64,000 nt of DNA from a candidate division Hyd24-12 bacterium UBA5074 (GTDB lineage Bacteria > Fermentibacterota > Fermentibacteria > Fermentibacterales > Fermentibacteraceae): assembly GCA_002414865.1 (NCBI GenBank), contig DIAQ01000098.1:1-64000 (forward strand). The letters run 5' to 3'. Position 1 is the first letter of the stretch. Every line of letters begins with the position of its first letter. The position numbers were made by a program, and so were the translations under genes. Below are positions 7,705 through 17,289 of the stretch, one piece after another. The notes under the pieces are model-generated. The model was given only the letters and a program-made list of their open reading frames with translations, ran no database searches and was not told where the DNA came from.

Positions 7705-9499
7705 CGTATCCGGAGAGCGCCGGCATGATGCAGATGCCCTCCACCCCCATCCCCCGCAGCGAGGCCATCACGGACCTCGTGAACTCGACGCCCTTCTCCC
7801 TCTGGCCCGCCTCGTCCCCCCCCGTCCTGAAGTACTCCATGATCCGATCTGGTATGGAGATGCCCGGCACTTCGTTGCGCAGGTACTCCAGGCCCGCGAG
7901 GTCGGGCACGGGCATGACGCCGGCTATCACGGGCAGGCCGGTCTCCCCCAGCCTGCGGTAGAACGGCTCGAATGCCTCGACGTCGAATACGGGCTGGGTC
8001 TGGAGGAACCTGAGGCCGGCGCGCTGCTTCCTCTCCACCGCCCTGATCTCGGAGTCGGGATCGCCGGGCGAGGAGGACACGCCCGTCCCGCAGAACACCC
8101 CGGTCGGGGCGTTGAGCCTGTTGCCGAGTATGTCCCTGCCCCTGTTGAGGAAATCGATCACCCTGACGAGGCCTTCCGACCGCACGTCGTAGACTGCCGT
8201 GGCGAACGGATAGTCGCCGATGCTGGGAGGATCGCCGGACAGGGCGAGAACGTTCTTCAACCCCATGGCCGAGAATCCGAGGATGTCGGACTGGAGCGCG
8301 ATGAGGTTCTTGTCGCGGCAGGTGGCGTGGACTACGACCTCCAGGTTCAGCTCCCGCTGGACCAGGAGGGAGAAGGCCACCGGGGACATCCTCAGCCTTG
8401 CCATGGGCCCGTCGGAGACGTTCACCGCGTCCACGCCGCTGCCCTTGAGCCTCCTGAGCCTTTCGAGGAGCTTGGTTCCGTCGGGGCCCCTGGGCGGGTC
8501 CACTTCGACGCTGAGCACGGTGCGCCGCTCGAGCATCCTCGCGAGCGTGGTGTCGGGCCGGGGATCCGGCTCTCCTTCGTCAGGGGACGCATGGGCGATC
8601 CTCACGGGCTTCCTCGGACCCGGCGCGGAGCCTTCGACCGCGGAGCGCATGGCGGCCACGTGTGACGGCGTGGTCCCGCAGCAACCTCCCACGAGACTGC
8701 ATCCTGCGGCCACGAACTTCCCTGCGTAGTGCGCCAGGTGCTCGGGGTGACGAGGGTAGACGAACCTGCCTCTCTCGAAGCTCGCCAGTCCCGCGTTGGG
8801 CATGGCGCAGAGCCTGCGGGAGATGGTCCCGGCCAGCGCGCGGATAACCTTCAGCATGTCCATGGGACCCGTGCCGCAGTTGGCGCCGAGCACGTCGGCC
8901 CGTATCCCCTCCAGGGCGCTCCCGGCATCGAGGGGGTGCATGCCCCCGAGGGTGGTCCCGCCTTCGAGGAAGGTGAGCAGGGCCACGCAGGGCACGGAAG
9001 GATCCAGGGTCCTGAGCACTTCCACGCCTGCCTCCAGCTCGCAGGGATCTGAGAAGGTCTCGAACACGACGAGATCGACCCCCGCGGACAGCATGGCGGA
9101 TATCTGTACCCGGAAGGCCTCCTCCATCAGCTCCGGAGGCGTCTCCACCAGGACCTCGGCCGGCCGTGTGAGAGGGCCGACCGACCCGGCGACGAGCCTC
9201 CCGCGGGCGGCCGACCTGGCGAGCCCGACTCCGGCGGCGGAGATGTCGGCGGACATGTCGCCGAGCCCGTAGTAGCGCTCGAGGATCAGGGGATTGGCGC
9301 CGAAGGTGTTCGTGGTGATCAGGTCGGCCCCGGCGGAGGCATAGTCCTCGTGCACGGAGCGGACGATCTCGGGCCGGGTGAGGTTGAGCTCGTCGTAGCA
9401 GCTGCCTCCGGGGGCTCCGCGATCGTACAGGAGGGTGCCCATGGCCCCGTCGAACAGGAGCACCCGGCCTTCGTCCAGCATCTCGAGGAAACGGCTCAA
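7679..9499 (-). CDS. Homocysteine S-methyltransferase / methylenetetrahydrofolate reductase fusion
   Basis: This 606-residue protein joins a homocysteine-binding barrel to a 5,10-methylene-THF reductase barrel, as in B. subtilis YitJ. The N-terminal part has FDGAMGTLLYDRGAP, ANCGTGP and GGCCGTTP (zinc-binding cysteines). The C-terminal part begins near SVEVDPPRGPDGTKLLE and contains HATCRDKN and ALSGDPP, typical of MTHFR. It would supply methyl-THF to the adjacent metH core and may methylate homocysteine itself. The TTG at 9499 is favoured: GGAGG lies 5 bases upstream and the fold begins at once. An ATG at 9562 after GGTGAGG and a GTG at 9574 are alternatives adding 21 or 25 residues. It heads the minus-strand series. 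Confidence 0.92.
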   Translation of the reverse strand: MSRFLEMLDEGRVLLFDGAMGTLLYDRGAPGGSCYDELNLTRPEIVRSVHEDYASAGADLITTNTFGANPLILERYYGLGDMSADISAAGVGLARSAARGRLVAGSVGPLTRPAEVLVETPPELMEEAFRVQISAMLSAGVDLVVFETFSDPCELEAGVEVLRTLDPSVPCVALLTFLEGGTTLGGMHPLDAGSALEGIRADVLGANCGTGPMDMLKVIRALAGTISRRLCAMPNAGLASFERGRFVYPRHPEHLAHYAGKFVAAGCSLVGGCCGTTPSHVAAMRSAVEGSAPGPRKPVRIAHASPDEGEPDPRPDTTLARMLERRTVLSVEVDPPRGPDGTKLLERLRRLKGSGVDAVNVSDGPMARLRMSPVAFSLLVQRELNLEVVVHATCRDKNLIALQSDILGFSAMGLKNVLALSGDPPSIGDYPFATAVYDVRSEGLVRVIDFLNRGRDILGNRLNAPTGVFCGTGVSSSPGDPDSEIRAVERKQRAGLRFLQTQPVFDVEAFEPFYRRLGETGLPVIAGVMPVPDLAGLEYLRNEVPGISIPDRIMEYFRTGGDEAGQREKGVEFTRSVMASLRGMGVEGICIMPALSGYDVLDDLLR

Positions 9500-9602
9500 G
9501 GCGACCTCCGGAATCCGCTGCCGCGCGGGATCTTCCCGCCGGAACACCCCGGCTTTATGCATGAAAGCCCTCACCGGCGCAAGGAAGGGCGCAGGGAGCC
9601 CG

Positions 9603-10046
9603 TCAGACTGCCAGGGACTTCCTCATGTATCGCAGCCCGTCGCGCACGACATCGTCGCGCCAGCCCTCGTGGAGATAGAAGCCGTAGGCCCTGAGGGAGG
9701 TGTCGACGTCAGTGGTCAGCCAGGACTCCGACCACCCCTCGGCCGCCAGCCATCGCTCGACCAGGGAGATGAGCCGCGAGCCGATGCCGCGCCCCTCGTA
9801 CTCCGGGAGGACCGCGATGACCCACATCTCGCCGGTGCCTGAGTTCCCCATCGCGAACCCCACGGTCCGCCCGCCTTCCTCGCAGAGCCATCCCCTGAAG
9901 CCCTCCGAGAGCATTTCCGTCACGGTCTCGGGCGTGATGCCGAGCCTCTCCAGCTCCTGCATCGAATATGCGTTCTCCCGCGTGGCCACCCGCACCTCGA
10001 AGATGGAATCCATGTCGGAAACGGCGATCTCCCTGTACTCTGGCAT
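9603..10046 (-). CDS. GNAT family N-acetyltransferase
   Basis: A 147-residue protein with the GNAT fold: MWVIAVLPEYEGRGIGSRLI holds the acetyl-CoA pyrophosphate loop (Q/R-x-x-G-x-G/A form), and the last third has WLTTDVDTSLRAYGFYLHEGW, the usual beta6-7 region. The acceptor substrate is unknown. The ATG at 10046 is preceded by GGGGAGGACGG, so it is preferred over an in-frame codon 11 residues earlier. It lies between the methionine series and the divergent serpin gene, and is probably transcribed alone from the AT-rich stretch near 10090. Confidence 0.9.
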   Translation of the reverse strand: MPEYREIAVSDMDSIFEVRVATRENAYSMQELERLGITPETVTEMLSEGFRGWLCEEGGRTVGFAMGNSGTGEMWVIAVLPEYEGRGIGSRLISLVERWLAAEGWSESWLTTDVDTSLRAYGFYLHEGWRDDVVRDGLRYMRKSLAV

Positions 10047-10079
10047 CCGTCCTCCCCGGGAAGTGCTCCCGGCGCCCAC

Positions 10080-10146
10080 CGGTTATCCCGATATATGAAG
10101 GGAAGGCGGCCGGTCGAAGAGGCCGGCGGAACCCGGGGAGGGTGCG
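10080..10146. promoter_or_regulatory. Divergent promoter region between GNAT and serpin genes
   Basis: This 67-base gap separates two divergent genes and contains the only AT-rich patch nearby (CGATATATGAAG, about 10090-10100), with TATATC/GATATA-like -10 candidates on both strands. The plus-strand gene has GGGGAGGGTGCG directly before its ATG. No convincing -35 box or operator repeat was seen, so this is a low-confidence placement. Confidence 0.3.
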
Positions 10147-11382
10147 ATGCTCTGCCTCTATGTAGTTCTGGCCTGCTCCTCGCCGAACGGGGAGGGCTCC
10201 TCGGAAGCGGTTCCGTCACCCGATCAGACGGAGCTCTCGGCCCTCGCGGAAGGGGATACCGAGTTCGCCCTCGGGCTGTTTGCACAGCTCGGCGGCGAGG
10301 GCGTCGAAGAAAACATCTTCTTCTCGCCCTTCAGCATCTCCACCGCCCTCGCCATGGTGCACGCCGGCGCAAGGGGCGGGACGGAGACCGAGATGTCCGA
10401 GGTGCTGCGGTTCCCCCTCCCGGCGGACAGGGTGCCGGGCGCCTTCGAAGCCCTCCTCGACAGGCTCGGCCCGGGAGGGCGAGGGAGCTTCGCCCATGGC
10501 GAGGGCGACCCGCTCACGCTCACGATCGCGAACGCTCTCTGGGTCGAGAGATCGTATCCGCTGCTCGACTCGTACACCGGTCTCGCGGACTCCTGCTACG
10601 GCGCTCGCGCTTCCGGGCTCGACTTCATCGGCGACCCGGAGGGTTCCGGGGCCGCCATCAACGGATGGGTCGCGGAGAGGACGGGGAACAGGATCCGCGA
10701 CCTCGTGCCTCCCGGGATGATCGACGAGATGACCAGGCTCGTGCTGACGAACGCCGTCTATTTCAAGGCTTCCTGGCTCTTCGCCTTCGACGTGCACGCC
10801 ACGGCGGAAGGCGATTTCACGACGGGATCCGGAGATGTCGTGCGCGTGCCGATGATGCACCAGACGGAGAGGCTGGCGCACTCGCACACAGGCGGGTGCA
10901 GGGCTGTCTCCCTCCCCTACTCCGACGGCAGCGCGAGAATGCTGATCCTGCTCCCCGACGGCGATCTGGAGGCGTTCGAGCGGTCGCTCGACACAGCGTT
11001 GCTCCGCACCGTCACCACCTCGCTCACAGGTGGAGAGGTCGATCTCGCGATGCCCAGGTTCGAGTTCACGAGCTCGTTCTCGCTGGTGGACGCCCTGCGG
11101 CGGATGGGCATGGAGAGAGCCTTCGACCGCTCCGCGGACTTCAGCGGCATCACGGGGAACAGGGATCTCCACATCTCGGCTGTGGTGCACAAGGCTTTCG
11201 TGAAGGTGGACGAGAGCGGAACCGAGGCGGCGGCGGCGACGGCCGTCATGATGGCCCTGGGCTGCGCGGCGCCGGAGCCCCCGTTCGAGATGAGCCTCGA
11301 CAGGCCTTTCCTCTTCCTCGTCACCGACGAACTGACGGGCTCGGTGATCTTCATGGGCAGGGTCTCGAACCCCTCGGAGTGA
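10147..11382 (+). CDS. Serpin, predicted lipoprotein
   Basis: Serpins trap serine or cysteine proteases by cleavage of a reactive-centre loop. The 411-residue protein starts with a very short lipoprotein signal (VVLACSS, Cys10), then covers the serpin core: NIFFSPFSISTALAMVHAGARG, LTNAVYFKASWLFAFD, the hinge KVDESGTEAAAATAV, and the C-terminal strand DRPFLFLVTDE. The small residues of the hinge (P15-P9) fit an inhibitory rather than a storage serpin. The loop between the hinge and PPFEMSLDRP holds the P1 site, which cannot be set by eye. It follows a strong ribosome site (GGGGAGGGTGCG) and ends before a stem-loop. It probably sits in the outer or inner membrane facing the periplasm or medium. 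Confidence 0.95.
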   Translation: MLCLYVVLACSSPNGEGSSEAVPSPDQTELSALAEGDTEFALGLFAQLGGEGVEENIFFSPFSISTALAMVHAGARGGTETEMSEVLRFPLPADRVPGAFEALLDRLGPGGRGSFAHGEGDPLTLTIANALWVERSYPLLDSYTGLADSCYGARASGLDFIGDPEGSGAAINGWVAERTGNRIRDLVPPGMIDEMTRLVLTNAVYFKASWLFAFDVHATAEGDFTTGSGDVVRVPMMHQTERLAHSHTGGCRAVSLPYSDGSARMLILLPDGDLEAFERSLDTALLRTVTTSLTGGEVDLAMPRFEFTSSFSLVDALRRMGMERAFDRSADFSGITGNRDLHISAVVHKAFVKVDESGTEAAAATAVMMALGCAAPEPPFEMSLDRPFLFLVTDELTGSVIFMGRVSNPSE

Positions 11383-11390
11383 TGCGGCGG

Positions 11391-11416
11391 TCCGGCCCGC
11401 AACCGCCCGGGCCGGA
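11391..11416 (+). terminator. GC-rich stem-loop after the serpin gene
   Basis: A 9-bp perfect inverted repeat (TCCGGCCCG and CGGGCCGGA) with an 8-base loop begins 8 bases after the serpin stop. There is no T-run after it, so it is a terminator-like hairpin without the classical tail; transcript-end stabilisation is equally possible. Confidence 0.45.
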
Positions 11417-11544
11417 GCGGGGGATCGCCCGGCCGGCCCTGCCTGCGTGCTGCGTGAGCTGGGCGCTCATGATCTGGCGAGGCGCCTCCCGGCGCCGTTA
11501 GGATACCCGGGCGAAGCGGAGTCCGATAATCCGGAAGGGCTGAG

Positions 11545-13562
<2,018 letters not shown>

Positions 13563-13566
<4 letters not shown>

Positions 13567-14156
13567 CGGTAGTGCGACGTCCCGACGACACGGCCCGACG
13601 GGTCGAAGCGCACGCCTTCCATCTCGAGAAGCTCCCTCTTCATGGCCCCGCCGCCCTGGTAGCCTCCCGGGGATCCGTCGGACCGGACCGCCCTGTGGCA
13701 CGGGATGACGACAGGGAACGGATTCCCGGCCAGCGCGGAGCCTGCGGCCCTCGCTCCCCGGGGGCAGCCGACCCGCGCGGCCAGCCCCGAGTATGTCGTG
13801 ACGGAGCCCCTGGGGACCGCATGCTCGGCGAGCAGGACACTCCTCTGGAAGGCCGGGCAGAGATCAAGCCTGATGACCCCGGTGTCGAACGACACGGGCA
13901 CGCCTTCGAGGAATGCGGCGACCGCCGCGGCGACCTCGTCGATCTCGCGCGCGCTGCCCCCCGGGAAGTCCCCGGCGGGCTCCGCCCTGCCGGGCAGCGT
14001 TATCCTGAGTATGCGGGCGCCGCCCTCCCGGAACGACCAGAAGATAGCCATGCGGCCGAACCTCGTCCCGAACTCCATGCGGGAAACGTTCATTCCCGCG
14101 GCACCAGCCAGGGGGGCGATCCGCACCGGCGGCCGGCACCCGGAGGCGTCCGTCAT
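13563..14156 (-). CDS. ogt: Methylated-DNA--[protein]-cysteine S-methyltransferase
   Basis: This suicide enzyme repairs O6-alkylguanine by moving the alkyl group to its own cysteine. The 197-residue protein carries the active-site motif NPFPVVIPCHRAV with Cys153, the arginine-finger/helix region GSVTTYSGLAARVGCPRGARAAGSA, and the downstream GGYQGG loop. The ATG at 14156 overlaps the stop of the small upstream gene by 4 bases (ATGA), which decides the start over an upstream in-frame codon. It is the last gene of the hydG series and ends convergently with hutU. Confidence 0.95.
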
Positions 14157-14452
14157 CCCCCTGCGCACCCGGCCAGACGGAGGCCGGCTCCGGAGGACCA
14201 TTCCAGGAGGGCCTCCTCGCGAGCCTTCCACGGACCCGAGACGAAAGCCACGAGCCCCGGGGACACATCCAGCCGAAGCTCCCCCGAGGCATCCGGGATG
14301 CAGTCGCCCGCGAGATGGGACACGCGCCTGCCGAGCAGTTCCGCGAACCTCACGGACAGGCCGGGGAAGGCCTCCGCGAAGAGCTGGACCTCCTCCGAGA
14401 GCAGATCCCGCGGCCAGGACCGCCGGGTTTCAGAGGTACAGGTCGCGCTCAC
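14153..14452 (-). CDS. Small protein of unknown function between hydG and ogt
   Basis: This frame encodes up to 99 residues from GTG 14452 (27-base overlap with hydG), or about 80 residues from a later CTG codon following the hydG stop. It ends in a 4-base overlap with ogt, and third codon positions are GC-rich as in true neighbours, which supports coding. The protein has a mixed helical look (EEVQLFAEAFPGLSVRFAELL, then LDVSPGLVAFVSG) without cysteine motifs, signal peptide or membrane segment. I do not recognise a family. It could be an accessory to either neighbour or an unrelated small protein. Confidence 0.55.
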   Translation of the reverse strand: MSATCTSETRRSWPRDLLSEEVQLFAEAFPGLSVRFAELLGRRVSHLAGDCIPDASGELRLDVSPGLVAFVSGPWKAREEALLEWSSGAGLRLAGCAGG

Positions 14453-15902
14453 CTGCGCGGATCCTGGCCAGATAGTCCTCCACGATCCTCCTCGTGGATT
14501 CGTCTCCCAGGCTTCCGATCTCCCTCTCGACGAGCTTCCAGCCCTCCTCGCGGACGCCCGGCGAGGCGAAATCCTCCAGGTACTCGGCAAACGTGAGGAT
14601 CGCGTTCGGCATGCAGAAATTCTGGATCTTCCCGTCCTTGGACAGGCTCATGAAGCAGCCGCCGGTACGGCCGCACCGGTAGTCCGCGGTGCAGAAGCTG
14701 GTGATCATGCCCATCTTCGAGAGCTCGCCGACTACTTCGTCGAGCGTCCTGTTGTCGGAGAGCATGAACTGCTGGCGATCTCCTATGACATGTCCGTCGG
14801 AGTAGCCCTTTATGCCGATGTTGGAGCCGGCGTCGATCTGGGTGATGCCCAGCGGGATGAGGTCACGCCTCACCGCCGCCGGCTCCCGGGCGGTGAGGAT
14901 GAGGCCGGTATAGGGCACCGACAGCCTGATCACCGTCACGATCTTCCTGAAGAGGTCGTCGGGCACGCTGAACTTCGGGTTGTCCAGGAAGGGCGTGTTC
15001 ACCGCGGGCTCCAGGCGGGGGACGCTTATGGTGTGAGGACCCACCCCCCCGAAGCACCTCTCCAGGTCCATCGTGTGCAGCAGCATGGCCATGACCTCGA
15101 ACCGGCAGTCGAACAGGCCGAACAGGGTGCCCATGGCGACGTCGTCGATGCCTGCCTCCTGGGCGCGGTGGAGGGCGTAGAGCCGCCACTGCATGTCGCC
15201 CTTGAGAGTGCCTGCGGGATGGGCGCGGGCATAGGTCTCGTGGTGGTAGGTCTCCTGGAAGACCTGGTAGGTGCCGATGCCCACCTCCTTGAGCTTCCGG
15301 TAGTCGCCCACGCAGAGTGGAGCAGCGTTCACGTTGGCGCGCCTGATCTCGCCGCCGGCGTCCTTGACGGTGTAGGCCAGCCGGATCGTATGGGCGATGA
15401 AATCGGCATCGGTCGAGGGGTGCTCGCCGTAGACCATGACCAGACGCTTGTGGCCCAGCCTGATGAGCGCGAGTATCTCCTCCTTCAGATCGTCGTCGCT
15501 CAGGCATCCCCTGACGACGGACCTGTTCTCGCGCCGGAAGCCGCAGTACTGGCAGTTGTTGACGCAGTAGTTGGAGACATACAGGGGGGCGAAGAAGACG
15601 ATGCGCCTGCCGTAGACCGACTGCTTCACCTTCAGCCCGGCCCCGTGCATCTCCTGCCAGAGATCCTCGTCCGTGCAGTTGAGGAGCGCCGCCGTCTCGG
15701 ACGGTTCGAGCCTCTTAAGAGACAGGGATTTCGCAATGATGTCCCGCACCCGTGCCGGATCCGGGTCCCGCTGCTTCTCCAGCTCGGTCCAGATCAGGCC
15801 CTCGTCGACGAAGTCGCGTCCGTCGACCATGTACCGCTCGTTTTCCTCGTGCCTTATCTGCCGGTCGATCCAGCTTTTCTCATTGACGCTCAGCTCGCTC
15901 AT
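14430..15902 (-). CDS. hydG: HydG-family radical SAM tyrosine lyase, altered C-terminal cluster motif
   Basis: HydG splits tyrosine and builds the Fe(CO)(CN) unit for the [FeFe]-hydrogenase H-cluster. The 490-residue protein has the radical SAM motif C113-x3-C117-x2-C120 (CVNNCQYC) and closely follows HydG/ThiH along the barrel (PLYVSNYCVNNCQYCGF, VFQETYHHETYA). The second cluster site is normally C-x2-C-x22-C. Here it reads C404-x2-D407-x22-C430, with extra cysteines at 410 and 416 (CTADYRCGRTGGC). So Asp replaces the second cysteine, and cluster ligation may use another residue. No hydrogenase, hydE or hydF is present in the window, so a role outside H-cluster assembly is possible. The gene leads a three-gene minus-strand series. 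Confidence 0.88.
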   Translation of the reverse strand: MSELSVNEKSWIDRQIRHEENERYMVDGRDFVDEGLIWTELEKQRDPDPARVRDIIAKSLSLKRLEPSETAALLNCTDEDLWQEMHGAGLKVKQSVYGRRIVFFAPLYVSNYCVNNCQYCGFRRENRSVVRGCLSDDDLKEEILALIRLGHKRLVMVYGEHPSTDADFIAHTIRLAYTVKDAGGEIRRANVNAAPLCVGDYRKLKEVGIGTYQVFQETYHHETYARAHPAGTLKGDMQWRLYALHRAQEAGIDDVAMGTLFGLFDCRFEVMAMLLHTMDLERCFGGVGPHTISVPRLEPAVNTPFLDNPKFSVPDDLFRKIVTVIRLSVPYTGLILTAREPAAVRRDLIPLGITQIDAGSNIGIKGYSDGHVIGDRQQFMLSDNRTLDEVVGELSKMGMITSFCTADYRCGRTGGCFMSLSKDGKIQNFCMPNAILTFAEYLEDFASPGVREEGWKLVEREIGSLGDESTRRIVEDYLARIRAGERDLYL

Positions 15903-15989
15903 TTTGCACTCCGATGCTTGTCCGGATGCCCTTTCCAGTTGTCATAATATAACGGGAAGGAAACGACCCGGTTTCAGCCGGAGGGCTGC
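15903..15989. promoter_or_regulatory. Divergent promoter region, hydG / HAD phosphatase
   Basis: The gap contains an AT-rich stretch (GTCATAATATAACG, 15941-15954) that stands out from the GC-rich surroundings and offers -10-like CATAAT/TATATT boxes on both strands. A TTGTCC at 15918 gives a loose -35 partner for the plus strand with 19-base spacing. No operator symmetry was seen. The call is made from position and composition. Confidence 0.4.
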
Positions 15990-16703
15990 ATGGGCGGACG
16001 CTGGGACTGCATGCTCTTCGATCTTGACGGAACGCTCCTGGACTATGCTGCGGCGCAGGAGATGGCTGTCCGGCGGGCGCTCGCCCGGCTTCAGGGATCA
16101 CATCCCGACCTCTGCGCGTGGCTCCGTTTCGTGCGTTCCGAGGCCTTCCAGTGCAGGGAGGCATGCCGCAGGACCGCCCCGGCCATCACCGATCCCTGGA
16201 TGCCGGGCGAGGCTCCCTCGTGCGGGCCGTCTCCGGAAGAGTTCACGAAGGCCTACCTGCATGCGCTGTCGTCGTGCCCGGGGACTCTCGCCGGCGCCCT
16301 CGAGTGCTTAGGAGGCGCCCGCAGGGGAGGTTCTGCGACGGGCATCGTCTCGAACGGCATAGGATGGGTGCAGAGGTCCAGGCTTCTGGGCTCGGGGCTC
16401 ATGGGGCTGGCCGACTGCCTCGTGATCAGCTGCGAGGTGGGGCTGGCCAAGCCCGATCCGGAGATCTTCCGCCTGGCCGTCCGCCTCCTCGGGGCGGAAG
16501 CGGCGCGCACGGTCGTGATCGGGGACGGCGCCGGCAGCGACATGGCGGGTGCCGACGCTGCAGGTCTCGATTTCGTCTATCTCAGGACGGACCGGAACTT
16601 CGCGGCGATGAAGCCCGGGCACCTCCCGGCGGCCACTCTCGCGGAAGTGGCGGACATCCTTGCGGGGGCCGAGGCCGTTGACGGCGCTCCCGGGCGCGGA
16701 TAG
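15990..16703 (+). CDS. HAD-superfamily hydrolase (YjjG-like phosphatase)
   Basis: The 237-residue protein has HAD motif I FDLDGTLLDY (Asp nucleophile near residue 12), motif II with IVSNGIG, motif III Lys in VGLAKPDPEIFRLA, and motif IV VIGDGAGSDMAGADAAG. A helical cap lies between motifs I and II, as in phosphoglycolate- and nucleotide-phosphatase groups. Substrate is unknown. The ATG at 15990 follows GGAGGGCTGC. It may share a transcript with the next gene, 33 bases away. Confidence 0.9.
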   Translation: MGGRWDCMLFDLDGTLLDYAAAQEMAVRRALARLQGSHPDLCAWLRFVRSEAFQCREACRRTAPAITDPWMPGEAPSCGPSPEEFTKAYLHALSSCPGTLAGALECLGGARRGGSATGIVSNGIGWVQRSRLLGSGLMGLADCLVISCEVGLAKPDPEIFRLAVRLLGAEAARTVVIGDGAGSDMAGADAAGLDFVYLRTDRNFAAMKPGHLPAATLAEVADILAGAEAVDGAPGRG

Positions 16704-16736
16704 CTTCGCATCGTCAACTCAAGCCAAGGGGGAAGC

Positions 16737-17234
16737 ATGCGGTCAGTCATTCTGGTCCTTGCAGTTCTCGCGATTCCGGTTTCCGCAGGCATGACCCAGT
16801 ACGGCCTCCATGCCGGCTTGTTCATCCCGACCGGAGACCCCGCGGATGTCTACAACCTCAGCCCCATGATCGGCGGACAGATCCTCGTCCACATGCCGGT
16901 CTACGCCATCGAGGGCAGCGCCTCGTACGTCTTCCTGTCGGCGGACTCGGAGCTGGATGGATTCTCGGCTCACATGATCCCCCTGTCGGCGGGCCTCAGG
17001 TCCTACTCGGGACCGATCTTCTTCGGAGGCGGCGCCGAACTGGCCATCTCGAGCGTCAGCTGGGACGTCTCGGCTGACAGCACGTACGAGGATTCCGAGA
17101 GCGACTTCGGGGCCTACGGCACCCTGGGAACGACCCTGCCGCTCGCCGGTTACGAGGTCGAGCTGACCGGCAAGGCCCACTGGGTTGACTTCGACGACAT
17201 CTGGATGTCAGTCCAGCTCTCGATGTACCTCTAG
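16737..17234 (+). CDS. Small exported protein, beta-barrel-like
   Basis: A 165-residue protein with a clear signal peptide (ILVLAVLAIPVSA, cleavage about residue 17) followed by alternating polar/hydrophobic strands rich in Gly, Tyr and Ser (GLHAGLFIPTGD, YAIEGSASYVFLSADSE, FFGGGAELAISSVSWDVS) and ending in a C-terminal aromatic-containing strand. This matches small 8-strand outer-membrane barrels in composition, but no family is recognised. GGGGGAAGC precedes the ATG, and a strong hairpin follows. Confidence 0.7.
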   Translation: MRSVILVLAVLAIPVSAGMTQYGLHAGLFIPTGDPADVYNLSPMIGGQILVHMPVYAIEGSASYVFLSADSELDGFSAHMIPLSAGLRSYSGPIFFGGGAELAISSVSWDVSADSTYEDSESDFGAYGTLGTTLPLAGYEVELTGKAHWVDFDDIWMSVQLSMYL

Positions 17235-17254
17235 ACGATTCCTTAGGATTCCTG

Positions 17255-17282
17255 CCGGCCGCGGACGGGCTTCCGCGGCCGG
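17255..17282. terminator. Strong intergenic stem-loop between convergent genes
   Basis: A perfect 10-bp inverted repeat (CCGGCCGCGG and CCGCGGCCGG) with loop ACGGGCTT lies between the ends of two convergent genes, followed by TCGGCTTTC on the plus strand. It is placed to end the plus-strand transcript and possibly the minus-strand one too. Confidence 0.7.
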
Positions 17283-17289
17283 TCGGCTT

